A DNA stretch of 64,000 nt, from contig NC_133169.1 in NCBI RefSeq assembly GCF_040802235.1, forward strand, positions 39,563,034 through 39,627,033, read 5' to 3'. The DNA is from Manis javanica (Eukaryota > Chordata > Mammalia > Pholidota > Manidae). Position 1 is the stretch's first letter. Each line of letters opens with the position of its first letter. Shown here piece after piece: positions 24,681 to 35,347 of this stretch. Position numbers and translations under genes: made by a program. The notes below the pieces were generated by a model that made no database searches, had not been told where the DNA came from, and worked only from the letters and a program-made list of their open reading frames with translations.

Positions 24681-27060
24681 GTCATCATTAATCTACTATT
24701 ACATGAAGAAAATTATGTTTACTAGGCTCTCCCCTACCCCAAGTACATCCCACAAACCCCATTATAGACACTGTCCATCAGCATAGCAAGATGTTGGAGA
24801 ATCACTACTTGTTTTTCCTGTGTTGAAAAGCCCTCCCCTTTCCCCCACACCCCACATTATACATGCTAATCATAATAGCCCCTTTCTTCTTCTCTGCCCT
24901 TATCCCTCCCTACCCTCTCATTCTCCCCAGTCTCTTTCCCTTTGGTAACTGTTAGTCCATTCTGGGTTCTGTGATTCTGCTGCTGTTTTCTTCCTTCAGT
25001 TTTTCTTTTGTTCTCATACCCCACAGATGAATGAAATCATTTGGTATTTGTCTTTCTCCGATTGGCTTATTTCACTGAGCATAATACTCTCTAGCTCCAT
25101 CCATGTTTTTTCAGATGGTAGGATTTGTTTTCTTCTTATGGCTGAATAATATTCCATTGTGTATATGTACCACATCTTCTTTATCCATTCATCTACTGAT
25201 GGACACTTAGGTTGCTTCCATTTCTTGGCTATTGTGAATAGTGCTGCGATAAACATAGGGGTGCATCCGTCTTTTTCAAACTGGAGTGCTGCATCCTTAG
25301 GGTAAATTCCTAGAAGTGGAATTCCTGGGTCAAATGGTAAGTCTATTTTGAGCATTTTGAGGAACATCCATGTTGCTTTCCACAATGGTTGATCTAATTT
25401 ATATTCCCACCAGCAGTGTAGAAGGGTTCCCCTTTCTCCACAACCTCGCTGACATTTGTTGTTGTTTGTCTTTTGGATGATAGCTATCCTTACTGGTGTG
25501 AGGTGATATCTCATTGTGGTTTTAATTTGCATTTCTCTGATAACTAGAGATGTGGAGCATCTTTTCATATGTCTGTTGGCCATCTGAATTTCTTCTTTGG
25601 AGAACTGTTCAGCTCCTCTGCCCATTTTTTATTTGGATTGTTTGCTTTTTGTTTGTTGAGGTGCATGAGCTCTTTATATATTTTGGATGTCAAGCCTTTA
25701 TCGGATCTGTCATTTACAAATATATTCTCCCATAAAGTAGGGTACCTTTTTGTTCTATTGAGGGTGTCCTTTGCTGTACAAGAGCTTTCCAGCTTGATAT
25801 AGTCCCACTTGTTTATTTTTGCTTTTGTTTTCCTTACCTGGGGAGATAAAATCATGAACAAGTTGCTAATATTTATGTCCAAGAGACTTTTGCCTATGTT
25901 ATTTTCTAAGAGTTTTATGGTTTCATGACTTACATTCAGGTCTTTGATCCATTTTGAGTTTACTTTTGTGTATGGGGTTAGACAGTGATCCAGTTTCATT
26001 CTCTTACATGTAAATGTCCAGTTTCACCAGCACCATCTGTTGAAGAGACTGTCGTTTCACCATTGTATGTCCATGGCTCCTTTATTGAATATTAATTGAC
26101 CATATATGTTTGGGTTAATGTCTGGAGTCTCTAACCTGTTCCACTGGTCTGTGGCTCTGTTCTTGTGCCACTACCAAATTGTCTTGATTACTATGGCTTT
26201 TTAGTAGAGCTTGAAATTCGGGAGTGAGATCCCCACCACTTTATTCTTCTTTCTCAGGATTGCTTTGGCTATTAGGGGTCTTTGGTGTTTCCATATGAAT
26301 TTTTGAATTATTTGTTCCAGTTCATTGAAAAATGCTGTTGATAATTTGATAGGGAATGCATCAAATCTGTATATTGCTTTGGGCAGGATGGCCATTTTGA
26401 CTCTATTAATTCTTCCTAGCCACGAGCATGGAATGTGTTTCCATTTGTTAGTTTCCACTTTAATTTCTCTTTAGAGTGACTTGTAGTTTTCAGGGTATAG
26501 GTCTTGTACTTCTTTGGTTAGGTTTATTCCTAGGTATTTTATTCTTTTCGATGCAGCTGTGAATATAATTGTTTTCCTGATTTCTCCTTCTATTGGTTCA
26601 TTGTTAGTGTATAGGAAAGCTGCAGATTTCTGTGTGTTAATTTTGTATCCTGGAACACTGCTGTGTTCCGATATCAGTTCTAGTAGTTTGGGAGTGGAGC
26701 CTGTAGGGTTTTTTTTTATGTGCAGTATCATGTCATCTGCAAATAGTAATATTTTAACTTCTTTAGCAATCTGGATTCCTGTATTTCTTTGTTTTGTCTG
26801 ATTACCCTGGGTAGGACGTCCAGTATTATGTTAAATAACAGTGGGGAGAGTGGGCATCCCTCTCAAGTTCCCGATCTTAGAGGAAATGCTTTCAGCTTCC
26901 AACTGTTCACTATAATGTCGGCTGTGGGTTTATCATATATGGACTGCATCATGTTGAGGTACTTGCCCTCTTTACTTATTTTGCTGAGAGTTTTTAGAAT
27001 GAATGGATGTTGAATTTTGTCAAATCCTTTCTCAGCATCTATGCAGATGATCACGTGGGG
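24681..27060 (-). mobile_element. Outer full-length L1, 3' half (RT C-terminal part to 3'UTR)
   Basis: Minus-strand ORF2 remnants are easy to read: the [17 protein letters not shown] signature near 25,140-25,190, the Cys-rich C-terminal region, and a FADDM-type RT active site near 26,730-26,745. Coding is broken into at least five frame segments (27,219-26,863, 26,731-26,471, 26,458-26,201, 25,999-25,565, 25,625-25,014). Homology stops at about 27,060 in the RT region and resumes, in order and orientation, at 35,348. The two pieces therefore belong to one ~6.1-kb L1 split by a later insertion. Confidence 0.9.
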
Positions 27061-27102
27061 TTTTTTTTGTTTTTTGTTTTTTTGGTGTTTGCCTTTCCAG
27101 AC
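27046..27102. repeat. Left target duplication, A-rich tract and 19-bp spacer of the composite insertion
   Basis: ATCACGTGGGG at 27,050-27,060 matches ATCATGTGG at 35,349-35,357 on the other side of the insertion, a diverged target-site duplication of roughly 10-20 bp. It is followed by an impure T tract (27,061-27,083), then a 19-bp non-T spacer GGTGTTTGCCTTTCCAGAC (27,084-27,102), then the pure T15 run. Read on the minus strand this is A15, spacer, A-rich tail, target duplication. Confidence 0.6.
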
Positions 27103-28829
27103 TTTTTTTTTTTTTTTGAGAGGGTATTTCTCATATTTATTGATCAAATTGTTGTTAACAACAATAAAATTCAGTATAGGGGGGTCAATGCTCAATGTAC
27201 AATAATTAATCGATCTCAAGCCTAATTCTCGTCAGTCTCCAATCTTCTGAAGCATAACGAACAAGTTCTTACATGGTGAACGAATTCTTACATAGTGAAT
27301 AAATTCTTACATGGTAAACAGTACAAGGGCATTCATCACAGAAACTTTCAGTTTTGATCACGCATTATGAACTATAAACAATCAGGTCAAATATGAATAT
27401 TCATTTGATTTTTATACTTGATTTATATGTGGATCCCACATTTCTCCCTTTATTATTATTATTATTTTTATTTTTAATAAAATGCTGAAGTGGTAGGTAG
27501 ATGCAGGATAAAGGTAGAAAACATAGTTTAGTGTTGTAGGAGAGCAATTGTAGATGATCAGGTGTGTGCCTGTAGACTATGTGTTAATCCAAGCTAGACA
27601 AGGGCAGCAAAACATCCACGGATGCAGAAGATTTCTCTCAAAGCAGGGGGGATGAGGTTCTGAGCCTCACCTCTGTTGATCCACAATTTCTCAGCTAATG
27701 GCCCCCCTGCGACTGTGCCTGTCTTAGGTTCTCCCTCCCTTGAGGAATCTTACCCGTCTTTGGCTAACCAGTCATCTTCCGGGGCCATACAGGGAAATGT
27801 AAAGTTGGTAAGTGAGAGAGAAGCCATATTGTTTGCAAAGGTTAGCTTTTTACTTCTCTGCAGATTTATGCCCTGTGGCTTCTATGTCTCGAGGTATCTT
27901 TACCACCTGGAGGAATTATGATACTCCGTAAATTCTATATGAGGCACGAATTCCATTTAAGGGTTGTAATTAGGAAGGAAGAAGAAAAGCTATACAGGTA
28001 GCATATGGAAGAAAACATGGGAGGATTGATTATTTCTTTGACATATCTTCTTATAGAGTACCTTAAGCATGTATAGGTTTTAAACTACTAACTAATTTGC
28101 ACACACATATTAACATAATAGGAATATGGTGACATAAACAAAGCAAATCTATAATTACTATCCATCTCCAGTGAAGCCAAGAAAACCATTTAGGCACCCT
28201 AGGCATTTGTAAAAATTTGTCTATGATATGATGGATATTTTCTAACTGTACTTGAACAGTCTGAGAAAAATCAGACAGATTAAAGCAGCCCATTTCTGGG
28301 ATCTGTTCACATCCCATATGTTCTTTTAACCGTAGATAGTCTATAGTCATAAGATTTTGGAGTGCTACAACTTGCACCCCTCCCAACTCCTGGTAGAGTT
28401 CCAACAGTACAGATCCGGTCAAACTCGTTGTCTCACTGTATGCACATGCCAGCCTAGACATCTCCCTCCTCATTCCAATGGCAAGTCCAGGAAACGGTGG
28501 GGTGGACGCAGCCACAATCGCAGCATCACCCAGATCCCTGTGGAGGCCTTTTGATGCTCATACCCCGGCACCAGTCCTCCAGAGAGTGCTGATGCCGGAA
28601 GCTCCTCCTCATATCATATCTTAGTTCATTTTCTGGGTAGCCAAGCTAGGCCATGATCTTCTGCATGGAAACAAACAGACCCTCTGCCCACACTAAGGAA
28701 TATTATCAGAAAAGAGTACCTCCATAGCTGATCATCTGACACCCTTTAAGTGATAAACTTTAACGATATTTAAAGCATGCGTTGATCTTTGATTTACCAA
28801 TAGTTTTATCCTATCAAGGAGTAATCCCT
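27103..28829 (-). mobile_element. ERV env/LTR-like segment with own poly(A), 3' of the inner L1
   Basis: Minus-strand sense: ERV envelope C-terminal coding (28,515-28,063), a long AT-rich 3' region resembling an LTR or 3' noncoding part, AATAAA at 27,136-27,141, then A15 at 27,103-27,117. A polyadenylation signal about 19 bp before a pure A tract marks the end of a processed RNA. The 5' border is the A/G-rich tail of the inner L1 (28,830-28,860). The arrangement fits L1-mediated 3' transduction of ERV-derived sequence. An independent retro-insertion of an ERV transcript is the alternative. I believe closely similar sequence is a common repeat in some mammals but cannot confirm it here. Confidence 0.65.
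28063..28515 (-). pseudogene. Degenerate ERV envelope transmembrane-subunit remnant (150 codons open)
   Basis: Retroviral Env TM subunits mediate membrane fusion and bind SU by a CX6CC motif. Here residues 53-76 or so contain ALQNLMTIDYL, the region corresponding to the heptad/immunosuppressive-like stretch, followed by C-EQIPEM-GC: six residues separate the Cys from Gly-Cys where the family has Cys-Cys, so the SU-bonding cysteine is lost. A Trp-rich membrane-proximal part (WFSWLHWRW) and a hydrophobic segment (IVIIDLLCLCHHIPIMLIC) end the frame. No SU, signal peptide or cleavage site is in this frame. It belongs to a different ERV lineage from the provirus at 52.7-62 kb. Non-functional remnant. 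Confidence 0.75.
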
Positions 28830-28860
28830 CTTTTCTTTCTTTCTTTCTTTCTTTTTTTTT
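28830..28860 (-). repeat. Internal A/G-rich tail of the inner L1
   Basis: TTTC repeats followed by a T run on the plus strand. In minus-strand sense this is A9 followed by GAAA repeats, directly after the L1 3'UTR. It is internal to the composite insertion because more sequence and further A tracts follow before the target duplication. Confidence 0.85.
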
Positions 28861-29189
28861 AAATCTTTAATCTACACTTAATGAAGAGTACTATGTTTAC
28901 TATGCTCTCCCCTATATCAGGTCCCCCCTAACAACCACATTACGGTTACTGTCCATCAGCTTAGCAAAATATTGTAGAATCCCTACTTGTCCTTTCTGTG
29001 TTGTGCAGCCCACCCTCCCCTTTCTCACTCCTCCCATGCATGCTAATCTTAATACCCCCTTCTTCTTCCCCCCTCATTATCCCTCCCTGCACACCCATCC
29101 TCCCCAGTTCCTTTCCTTTGGTACATGTTAGTCCGTTTTTGGGTTCTGTAATTCTGCTGCTGTTTTGTTCCTTCAGTTTTTCCTTTGTT

Positions 29190-32100
29190 CTTATACTCCA
29201 CAGATGAGTGAAATCATTTGCTATTTCTCTTTCTCCACTTGCCTTATTTTACTGAGCATAATACTCTCCAGCTCCATCCATATTGCTGCAAATGGTTGGA
29301 CTTTTCCATTTCTTATGGCTGAGTAGTATTCCATTGTGTATATGTACCACATCTTCTTTATCCATTCATCTACCGATGGACATTTAGGTTGCTTCCAATT
29401 CTTGGCTATTGTAAATAGTGCTGCGAAAAATATAGGGGTGCATCTGTCTTTGTGAAACTTGACTGCTGCGTTCTTTGGGTAAATTCCTAGGAGTGGAATT
29501 TCTGGGTCAAATGGTAGGTATGTTTTGAGCATTTTGATGAACCTCCAAACTGTTTTCCACAATGGTTGAACTAATTTACATTCCAACCAGCAGTGTAGGA
29601 GGGTTCCTTTTTCTCCACAGCCTCGTCAACATTTGTTGTTGTTTGTCTTTTGGATGGCAGCTATCCTTACTGGTGTGAGGTGATACCTCATTGTAGTTTT
29701 AGTTTGCATTTCTCTGATAATTAGCAATGTGGAGCATCTTTTCATGTGTTTGTTGGCCATCTGTATTTCTTTTTTAGAGAACTGTCTGTTCAGTTCCTCT
29801 GCCCATTTTTTAATTGGGTTATTTGTTTTTTGTTTGTTGAGGCGTGTGAGCTCTTTATATATTCTGGACGTCAAGCCTTTATTGGATCTGTCAATTTCAA
29901 ATATATTCTCCCATACTGTAGGGTTCCTTTTTGTTCTATTGATGGTGTCTTTCGCTGTACAGAAGCTTTTCAGCTTAATGTAGTCCCACTTGCTCATTTT
30001 TGCTGTTGTTTTCCTTGCCCGGGGAGATATGTTCAAGAAGAGGTCACTCATGTTTATGTCTAAGAGGTTTTTGCCTCTGTTTTTTTCCAAGAGTTTAATG
30101 GTTTCATGACTTACATTCATGTCTTTGATCCATTTTGAGTTTACCTATGTATATGGGGTGAGCCAATGGTCCAGTTTCATTCTCCTACATGTAGCTGTCC
30201 AGTTTTGCCAACTCCATCTGTTGAAGAAACTGTCATTTTTCCATTGTATGTCCATGGCTCCTACATCAAATATTAATTGACCATATTTGTTTGGGTTAAT
30301 TTTTGGAGTCTCTAATCTGTTCCACTGGTCTGTGGGTCTGTCCTTGTGCCAGTACCAAATTGTCTTGATTACTATAGCTTTATAGTACAGCTTGAAGTTG
30401 GGGAGTGAGATCCCCCCTACTTTATTCTTCTTTTTCAGGATTGCTTTGGCTATTCGCGGTCTTTGGTGTTTCCATATGAATTTTTGAATTATTTGTTCCA
30501 ATTCATTGAAGAATGTTGCTGGTTATTTGAGAGGGATTGCATCAAATCTGTATATTGCTTTGGGCAGGATGGCCATTTTGACGATATTAATTCTTCCTAG
30601 CCATGAGCATGGAATGAGTTTCCATTTGTTAGTGTCCCCATTAATTTCTCTTAAGAGTGACTTGAAGTTTTCAGAGTATAAGTCTTTCACTTCTTTGGTT
30701 AGGTTTATTCATAGGTATTTTATTCTCTTTGATGCAATGGTGAATGGAATTGTATTCCTGATTTCTCTTTCTATTGGTTCATTGTTAGTGTATAGGAAAG
30801 GTAGAGATTTCTGTGTGTTAATTTTGTATCCTGCAACTTTGCTGTATTCCGATATCAATTCTAATAGTGGAGTCTTTTGGGATTTTTATGTACAGTATCA
30901 TATCATCTGCAAATAGTGACAGTTTAACTTCTTTTTTACCAATCAGTTGAATTTTCCAGCATTTATGGAGATGATCATGTGGTTTTTGACTTTCTTTTTG
31001 TTTATGTGGTGGATGATGTTGATGGATTTTCGAGTGTCATACCATCCTTGCATCCCTGAGATGAATCCTACTTGGTCGTGGTGTATGATCCTTTTGATAT
31101 ATATTTTGAAATCAGTTTGCTAATATTTCTTGAGTATTTTTGCATCTACATCCATCAGGGATATTGGTCTGTAATTTTCTTTTTTGGTACGGTCTTTGCC
31201 TGGTTTTGGTATTAGGGTGATGTTGGCTTCATAGAATGAGTTTGGGAGTATTCTCTCTTCTTCTATTTTGTGGAATACTTTAAGGAGAATGGGTATTATG
31301 TCTTCTCTGTGTGTCTGATAAAATTCCGAGGTAAATCCGTCCGGCCCTGGTTTTTTGTTCTTGGGTAGTTTTTTGATTACCGTTTCAATTTCTTTGCTTG
31401 TAATTGGTTTGTGTAACTTTTGTGTTTCTTCCTTGGTCAGTCTTGGGAGGTTGTATTTGTTTAGGAAGTTGTCCATTTCTTCTCGGTTTTCCAGCTTGTT
31501 GGCATATAGGTTTTTATAGTAGTCTTTTATAATTCCTTGTATTTCTGTGGAGTCTGTCATGATTTTTCCATTCTCATTTCTGATTATGTTGATTTGTGTT
31601 GATTCTCTTTTTTTCTTAATAAGTTTGGCTGGAGGCTTGTCTATTTTGTTTATTTTCTCAATGAACCAGCTCTTGGTTTCTTTAATTTTTGCTATTGTTT
31701 TATTCTTCTCAATTTTGTTTATTTCTTCTCTGATATTTATTATGTCCCTCCTTTTGCTGACTTTAGGCCTCATTTGTTCTTCTTTTTCCTATTTCGATAA
31801 TTGTGATGTTAGACTATTGATTTGGGATTGTTCTTCTTCTTCAAGTGTGCCTGGATTGCTATATACTTTCCTCTTAAGACTGCTTTTGCTGCGTCCCACA
31901 GAAGTTGGGGCTTTGTGTTGTTGTTGTCATTTGTTTCTATATATTCCTTGATCTCTATTTTGATTTGTTCATTGATCCATTGATTATTTAGTAGCATGTT
32001 GTTAAGCCTCCATGTGTTTGTGAGCCTTTTTGTTTTCTTTGTAGAATTTATTTCTACTTTTATACCTTTGTGGTCTGAAAAATTGGTTGGTAGAATTTCT

Positions 32101-32790
32101 ATTTTGGAATTTACTGAGCCTCTTTTTGTGAGGTAGTATGTGGTCTATTCTGGAGAATGTTCCATGTGCACTTGAGAAGAATGTATATCCTGTTGCTTTT
32201 GGATGTAGAGTTCTATAGATGTCTATTCGGTCCATCTGTTCTAGTGTGTTGTTCAGTGCCTGTGTGTCCTTACTTATTTTCTGCCCAGTGGATCTATCCT
32301 TTGGGGTGAGTGGTGTGTTGAAGTCTCCTAAAATGAATGCATTGCAGTCTATTTTCCTCTTTAGTTCTTTTAGTATTTGCTTCACATATGCTGGTGCTCC
32401 TGTATTGGGTGCATATATATTTAGAATGGTTATATCCTCTTGTTGGACTGAGCCCTTTATCATTATATAGTATCCTTCTTTATCTCTTGTTACTTTGTTT
32501 TTAAGTCTATTTTGTCTGATATTAGTACTGCAACCCCTGCTTTCTTCTCACTGTTGTTTGCCTGAAATATGTTTTCCATTCCTTGACTTTAGTCTATGCT
32601 TGTCTTTGGGTTTAAGGTGAGTTTCTTTAAGCAGCATATAGATGGGTCTTACTTTTTTATCCATTCTATTACTCTGTGTCTTTTGATTGGTGCATTAAGT
32701 CCATTTACATTTAGGGTGACTATTGAGATATATGTACTTATTGCCATTGCAGGGTTTAGATTCGTTGTTACCAAAGTTCAAGGTTAGCTT
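29190..32790 (-). pseudogene. L1 ORF2 (inner element), multiply broken
   Basis: ORF2p supplies endonuclease and reverse transcriptase for target-primed reverse transcription. Endonuclease: NVNGLNAPIKRHR near 32,700, ILGDFNTPLTPKDR near 32,330 and SRIDHIL near 32,130. [18 protein letters not shown] near 31,340 and the FADD site near 30,900. C-terminal signature: [17 protein letters not shown] near 29,340. Breaks: a ~250-bp deletion just upstream of the active-site coding in the RT (near 30,945), frameshifts around 31,120, 30,145 and 29,610, and an early stop near 29,221. No activity expected. Confidence 0.85.
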
Positions 32791-32941
32791 CTTTAGTATC
32801 TTACTGCCTAACTTAGCTTGCTTATTGAGCTGTTATATACACTGTCTGGAGATTCTTTTCTTCTCTCCCTTCTTATTCCTCCTCCTCCATTCTTCATAAG
32901 TTGTGTGTTTTTTTCTGTGCTCTTTTTAGGAGTGCTCCCAT

Positions 32942-33830
32942 CTAGAGCAGTCCCTGTAAGATGCCCTGTAGAGGTGGTTTGTGGGAAGCAAATTTCCTCA
33001 GCTTTTGCATGTCTGGTGATTGTTTAATCCCACCATCATATTTAAATGATAGTCGTGCTGGATACAGTATCTTTGGTTCAAGGCGCTTCTGTTTCATTGT
33101 ATTAAGTATATCATGCCATTCTCTTCTGGTCTGTAGGGTTTCTGTCGAGAAGTCTGATGTTAGCCTGATGGGTTTTCCTTTATAGGTGACCTTTTTCTCT
33201 CTAGCTGCCTTTAAAACTCTTTCCTTTTCCTTCATCCTTGCCATTTTAATTACTATGTGTCTTGGTGTTGTCCTCCTTGGATCCTTTCTGTTGGGGGTTC
33301 TGTGTAATTCCATGGTCTGTTCGATTATTTCCTCCCCCAGTTTGCGGAAGTTTTCAGCAATTATTTCTTCAAAGAGACTTTCTATCCCTTTTCCTCTTTC
33401 TTCTTCTTCTGGTACCCCTATAATACGAATATTATTCCTTTTGGCTTGGTCACATAGTTCTCTTAGTGTTGTTTTATTCCTGGAGATCCTTTTATCTCTC
33501 TCTATGTCAGCTGCTATACGTTCCTGTTCTCTGGCTTCTATTCCTTCAATGGCCTCTTGCATCTTATCCATTCTGCTTATAAATCCTTCCAGGGATTGTT
33601 TCACTTCAGTGATCTCCTTCCTGAAATCTGTGATCTCCCTCCGGACTTCATCCCATTGCTCTTGCATTTTTCTCTGCATCTTATCCCATTGCTCTTGCAT
33701 TTTTCTCTGCATCTGTCAGCATGTTCATTATTTTTATTTTGAATTCTTTTTCAGGAGTACTGGTTAGGTCTGTCTCTTTCTCAGGTGTTGTCTCTGTGAT
33801 CTTTGTCTGCCTGTAGTTTTGCCTTTTCAT
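32942..33830 (-). pseudogene. L1 ORF1 (inner element), frameshifted
   Basis: ORF1p is the RNA-binding trimeric chaperone of the L1 RNP. The ATG at 33,828-33,830 opens a Lys/Thr-rich N-terminus; a frameshift near 33,715 separates it from a 256-codon frame. That frame shows a coiled coil (QRKMQEQWDKM onward), an RRM-like core (NNIRIIGVPE) and the C-terminal domain (KGKPIRLTSDFS). The coiled coil contains a perfect-looking 33-bp tandem duplication at 33,651 and 33,684, adding 11 residues, which the outer L1 has only once (near 38,021). Ends with GLL-stop at 32,942. Confidence 0.85.
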
Positions 33831-34189
33831 GGTGATAGAGATAGTTTGCAGAGCTGGTACGAGTGACCGCTGAAAGCCCTTCCCTTCTTGTTGGTTTGTG
33901 GCCTTCCTCTCCTGGAAGAAGAGTGACCTCTAGTGGCTTATGCTTGTCAGCTATGCGCAGACAGGGCTTCTGCTACCTGCCCGTTTGCTATTGAGTTTAT
34001 CTCCACTGTTGCTGTGGGCGTGGCCTGCCTGGGGCTGTTCCTCCAAAGTGGTGGAGCCCCATTGGAGGGGGAGCGGCTGGGAGGCTATTTATCTCTGTAA
34101 GGCACCTCTGTGCTCCCTGTTGCCCGGGGGGTTAGAGTTCCCAGAGATCCCCAAATTCACTGCCTCTGTTCTAAGTGTCCTCTCCTGCC

Positions 34190-35347
34190 CTTTTAAGACT
34201 TCCAAAAAGCACTCTCCAACCCAAAACAACAACAGCAACAATGAGAGAGGGAACAGAAAAAAAAAAAAAAAAACGATTTTTTTTTTCCTCAGTCGCTGGT
34301 CCCAGGCACCCACTCACTGGTCCTGCTGCACTGCCTCCCTAGCACTGGGGTCCCTGTTCCTTCAAGGCTTCCAAAAATCACCTGCCCACCTGTCCCGCAG
34401 GGAAAAATGTGCGATATTCTTTGTCTTCAGGCGCCAGTCCCAGGCACCCACTCACCGGTCCTGCTGCTCTTCCTTCCTAGCACTGGGGTCCTTGTCCCTT
34501 TAAGGCTTCCAAAAAGCACTCGCCAAAAAGAAAAAAAAAGGGGGAAAAACTCACGATTTCCTCTGTCCTCAGTCGCCGGTCTCAGGCACCCACTCACCGG
34601 TCCTGCTGCTCTGCCTCCCTATCACCAGGGTCCCTGTCCCTTTAAGGCTTCCAAAAAGCACTCTCCAAAAAGAGAAATAAAAAGGGGAAAAACGCACGAT
34701 TTCCTCCGTCCTCAGGCTCCGGTCTCAGGCACCCATCCACAGGTACCGTAAGGAAAAATGTGCAATAATCTTTGTCCTCAGGTGCCGGTCCCAGGCACCC
34801 TCTCACTGGTTCTGCCGCCCTGCCTCCCTAGCAACGGAGTCCCTGTCCCTTTAAGGCTTCCAAAAAGCACTCGCCAAAAAGAGAAAAAAAAGGGAAAAAC
34901 ACACGATTTCCTCCGTCCTCAGGCACCGTACTCAGGCACCCATCCACAGGTCCTGTAGGGAAAAATGCGAGATAATCTTTGTCCTCAGGCGCCGGTTCCA
35001 GGCACCCTCTCACTGGTCCCGCTACCCTGCCTCCCTAGCAACGGGGTCCCTGTCCCTTTAAGGCTTCCAAAAAGCACTCGCCAAAAAAAAATCCGCTCCG
35101 ATTTCTTTCCACCCGCCGGGAGCTGGTGGGGAGGGGCGCTCGAGTCCTGCCAGGCCGGGGCTTGTATCTTATTGCCTTCGCAAGGCACTGGGTTCTTGCA
35201 GGTGTGGATGAGTTCTGGATGTTGTCCTGTGTCCTCTGGTCTCTATTTTAGGAAGAATTTTCTTTGTTATATTTTCATAGTTCTATGTGTTTTTGGGAGG
35301 AGATTTCCACTGCTCTACTCACTCCGCCAGCCTGGCTCCGCCCCCCC
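34190..35347 (-). promoter_or_regulatory. L1 5'UTR promoter with about six tandem monomers
   Basis: A module containing TTTAAGGCTTCCAAAAAGC, an A-rich stretch and a GC-rich block with GGCACCCACTCACCGGTCCTG recurs with its AAGGCTTCC core near 34,195, 34,363, 34,501, 34,642, 34,852 and 35,059; spacing is about 140-210 bp. The outer L1 has a single such module near 38,540 and the fragment at 7,475-7,937 has about two. L1 promoters of some mammals are known to use tandem monomers whose number sets promoter strength; that role here is inferred. Confidence 0.8.

Larger units (their letters stand above)
28861..35347 (-). mobile_element. Inner full-length L1 inserted into the outer L1
   Basis: Complete minus-strand L1: 5' end at about 35,347 (a run of seven C on plus, next to the target duplication), 5'UTR with repeated monomers to about 33,830, ORF1, short spacer, ORF2, 3'UTR and A-rich tail at 28,830-28,860. 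About 250 bp of the RT region is missing near 30,935-30,955 compared with the outer L1, and ORF2 carries several frameshifts. The element is dead. Being nested in the outer L1, it is the younger of the two. Confidence 0.9.

Noticed and set aside
26863..27225. Short frames on both strands across the poly-T tracts near 27.1 kb
   Set aside because: Phe- or Lys-rich frames spanning the L1/insertion junction, produced by homopolymers.
28063..28515. Syncytin-like captured env
   Set aside because: Lacks SU, signal peptide and cleavage site, and the CX6CC is mutated; part of a poly(A)-ended retro-segment.
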